Source: an uncultured Mycoplasmatota bacterium
GTDB lineage: Bacteria; Bacillota_I; Bacilli_A; RF39; UBA660
Assembly: GCA_900547775.1 (NCBI GenBank)
Contig: URHW01000010.1
Coordinates: 1 to 24,241, forward strand
Direction of reading: 5' to 3'
DNA: 24,241 nucleotides
Shown here: positions 22,953-24,241 of the stretch, one piece after another
Layout of the letters: the number at the start of each line of letters is the position of its first letter
How positions within the stretch are numbered: the first letter of the stretch is position 1
Made by a program: the position numbers and the translations under genes
The notes under the pieces: model-generated
What the model saw: the letters and a program-made list of their open reading frames with translations, nothing else
Told to the model about the DNA's origin: nothing
Database searches by the model: none

Positions 22953-24241
22953 CTAAACAACTTTGTAAGGATTTTCACTTGTACCATCACCGGTTACGTT
23001 GGTCGAAGATATAAGAGAAATGACCGGCCGCAAACCATAACCGCTACTAACGCGGCTGTTGCTCAAGTAGCCCAAGTACACAATCCAAACTTGAACGGTA
23101 CTGCCACGGAAGAAGTAAGGCGACAAGGACCACCAAAAATTCTTCCCAGTATTCTCTTGTAAATATGTAGAACAATTATAATAACCAGATACAGACCCAG
23201 CAAATGCTATTTCATCTGCAGTTAATAACCCTATTTTATAAGTTAAGTTACCATTACCATTCGTTGTATCATCAACAGTAAATTTAGATAATTTTCTACC
23301 ATTATTATCTTTAGGGCATATTAATGTTGGCTGTTTAGTAGAAACCAATCTATTATATGCTGCGTAATCTGTTTCATTTGTCCCATAACCAAGTCCTCCA
23401 CTTACTGTACTCTTATCATTACACCATATTGTATCAGCAAGTATACTTTCATATGATGCTAAATTATTTGTATACCATGTCTCTAAATTTTTTAGTATTG
23501 TACTTTTATTAATATTTGCATGTGTACTTGCATAATCACTTGCTCCAACAGTACCATACATAAATCCTACATAAGCATTATCCTTATAGTTTATATTAAA
23601 TTCACTTGTATATGTTGAACCATCATAATGAGCAAAAGCTGCCTCATCACTATTATTTGATGATGCACAAGGATTAGCAGTTCCTGCTGTATTATCATTA
23701 TGAAGAACAAGTTTTACAGAACCATCGCCTACTATCCTTACTATTCTCCAGCACTTATTCGCAAACTGCACATAGTTATTTTTAACCGCGCCTCTAAAAT
23801 AATAACTGATACCATAATCATCTTCTACACTAGCAAGTAAAGCTTCTGTTGTATTTTTATTTGATGTTATTCGTTTGTATGTAAAACTACTCGAAGTAGC
23901 ACTTACTACATAATATACACCACTTAAATTAGTTGTAGTTTTCATTGTTCCTGCAGTGTTTGATCCAGCATTTGACAAGGAATTATTTGGTAAATATTTA
24001 CCAACTAAACTAGAATATGAATTAGCATATGTATCACTTGTTACCGCTGCTCCAGTTAAATTAAACTTGGTTCCATTTGCTTCGTATCCAGTACCATAAG
24101 TTATATAATACGCTTGATATGTTGATGATGCACTAGCAGTGGATGTATCTGTTATATCATCTTTTGTATAAGCGCTTACTTCCTGCCCTGGCGTTGTAAG
24201 TGGCGTCTTAACTTCATTATCTGCAAGTATTGCTTCTCTTA
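22953..24241 (-). CDS. Secreted protein with hypervariable C-terminus, paralog, 5' end missing
   Basis: The frame is open to the window edge, so about 429 C-terminal residues are seen and the start lies beyond 24241. A TTG at 23978 is only an internal codon: the upstream codons continue with TTPGQEVSAYTKDDITD and YITYGTGYEANGTKFNLTG, matching the paralog at 4238-6370 (about residues 295-345). Similarity runs to the end: FANKCWRIVRIVGDGSVKLV, KIGLLTADEIAF, WWSLSP, LRPVISL and GTSENPYKVV are shared or nearly so. The cassette between WWSLSP and RPVISL differs strongly and is five or six codons shorter. This part resembles the DUF6273/C-type-lectin-like region. It is in the same orientation as its paralog. 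Export is inferred from the paralog, because the N-terminus is not seen. Confidence 0.78.
   Translation of the reverse strand, partial: REAILADNEVKTPLTTPGQEVSAYTKDDITDTSTASASSTYQAYYITYGTGYEANGTKFNLTGAAVTSDTYANSYSSLVGKYLPNNSLSNAGSNTAGTMKTTTNLSGVYYVVSATSSSFTYKRITSNKNTTEALLASVEDDYGISYYFRGAVKNNYVQFANKCWRIVRIVGDGSVKLVLHNDNTAGTANPCASSNNSDEAAFAHYDGSTYTSEFNINYKDNAYVGFMYGTVGASDYASTHANINKSTILKNLETWYTNNLASYESILADTIWCNDKSTVSGGLGYGTNETDYAAYNRLVSTKQPTLICPKDNNGRKLSKFTVDDTTNGNGNLTYKIGLLTADEIAFAGSVSGYYNCSTYLQENTGKNFWWSLSPYFFRGSTVQVWIVYLGYLSNSRVSSGYGLRPVISLISSTNVTGDGTSENPYKVV
23002..23022 (-). repeat. 21-nt block shared with 4290-4310
   Basis: Identical to the block at 4290-4310, immediately 3' of the second variable cassette. 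It contains adenines that are unchanged between copies, as expected outside a mutagenised region. Confidence 0.7.
23023..23135 (-). other. Candidate DGR variable region (VR2)
   Basis: From WWSLSP to RPVISL of the right-hand paralog. By hand count 58 of 110 bases (23021-23130) are G or C, about 53%, against an AT-rich gene. Of 30 codons between CCT and CCG, 23 end in C or T, and only one (CAA) ends in A. In the ungapped 14-codon block 23049-23090, seven codons match the left paralog and contain no adenine, and seven differ and are all NNY. The cassette is flanked by the same 21-nt and 29-nt identical blocks as VR1. Confidence 0.65.

Noticed and set aside
23976..23978. TTG at 23978 as the start of the right-hand secreted protein
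   Set aside because: The upstream frame is open to the window edge and encodes residues homologous to the left paralog, so the gene is simply truncated by the window.

Overview
The window looks like chromosome of a low-GC, AT-rich Firmicute (Bacillota), most likely one of the gut-associated Bacilli near Erysipelotrichales or the RF39-type lineages. The signs are an aspS T-box leader, the yqeG-yqeH pair, a separate topoisomerase IV-type ParE, a low-GC DnaE with a degenerate PHP domain, and AGGTGA/GGAGG ribosome binding sites. TGA is used as a stop (the ASCH gene ends in an ATGA overlap with miaA), so the code is standard and not that of Mycoplasma. The lineage is inferred; no rRNA is present.

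Layout. 1-2.2 kb: end of a DUF1003 membrane protein, an unrecognised gene with two promoters, a lone Flp-type pilin, a DUF192 protein and peptide deformylase. 2.2-4.1 kb: parE. 4.2-6.4 kb: a large secreted protein with a GC-rich hypervariable cassette near its C-terminus and a G9 tract inside its promoter. 6.5-12.7 kb: an anchored acidic protein, then rseP, cdsA, uppS and dnaE, all on the minus strand. 12.8-16.2 kb: rpmB, a HerA-like ATPase, two tiny membrane peptides and a PrsA-like foldase. 16.4-20.8 kb: the operon yqeG-yqeH-mutL-ASCH-miaA. 20.9-22.9 kb: aspS with its T-box. 22.95-24.24 kb: the 3' part of a second hypervariable secreted protein, cut by the window edge.

Most of the content is housekeeping: DNA topology and replication, mismatch repair, tRNA modification and charging, ribosome and GTPase functions, undecaprenyl and phospholipid precursors, membrane proteolysis. 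No stretch over 300 bases lacks a gene, and the intergenic spaces mostly resolve into promoters and hairpin terminators. No tRNA, rRNA, transposase, phage gene or CRISPR array was seen.

The most interesting signal is the pair of paralogous secreted proteins at about 4.2-6.4 kb and 22.95-24.2 kb. Each carries a 110-140 bp cassette that is 53-59% GC inside an AT-rich gene. Where the two cassettes align, codons that differ are all NNY and codons that agree contain no adenine. That is the footprint expected of adenine-directed mutagenesis by a diversity-generating retroelement (DGR) copying AAY codons. No reverse transcriptase or template repeat lies in the window, so the template would act from elsewhere. 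The left copy also has a G9 homopolymer between its -35 and -10 boxes, the arrangement used for phase-variable promoters elsewhere. This locus may therefore combine slippage-controlled expression with DGR-type sequence diversification of a displayed protein.
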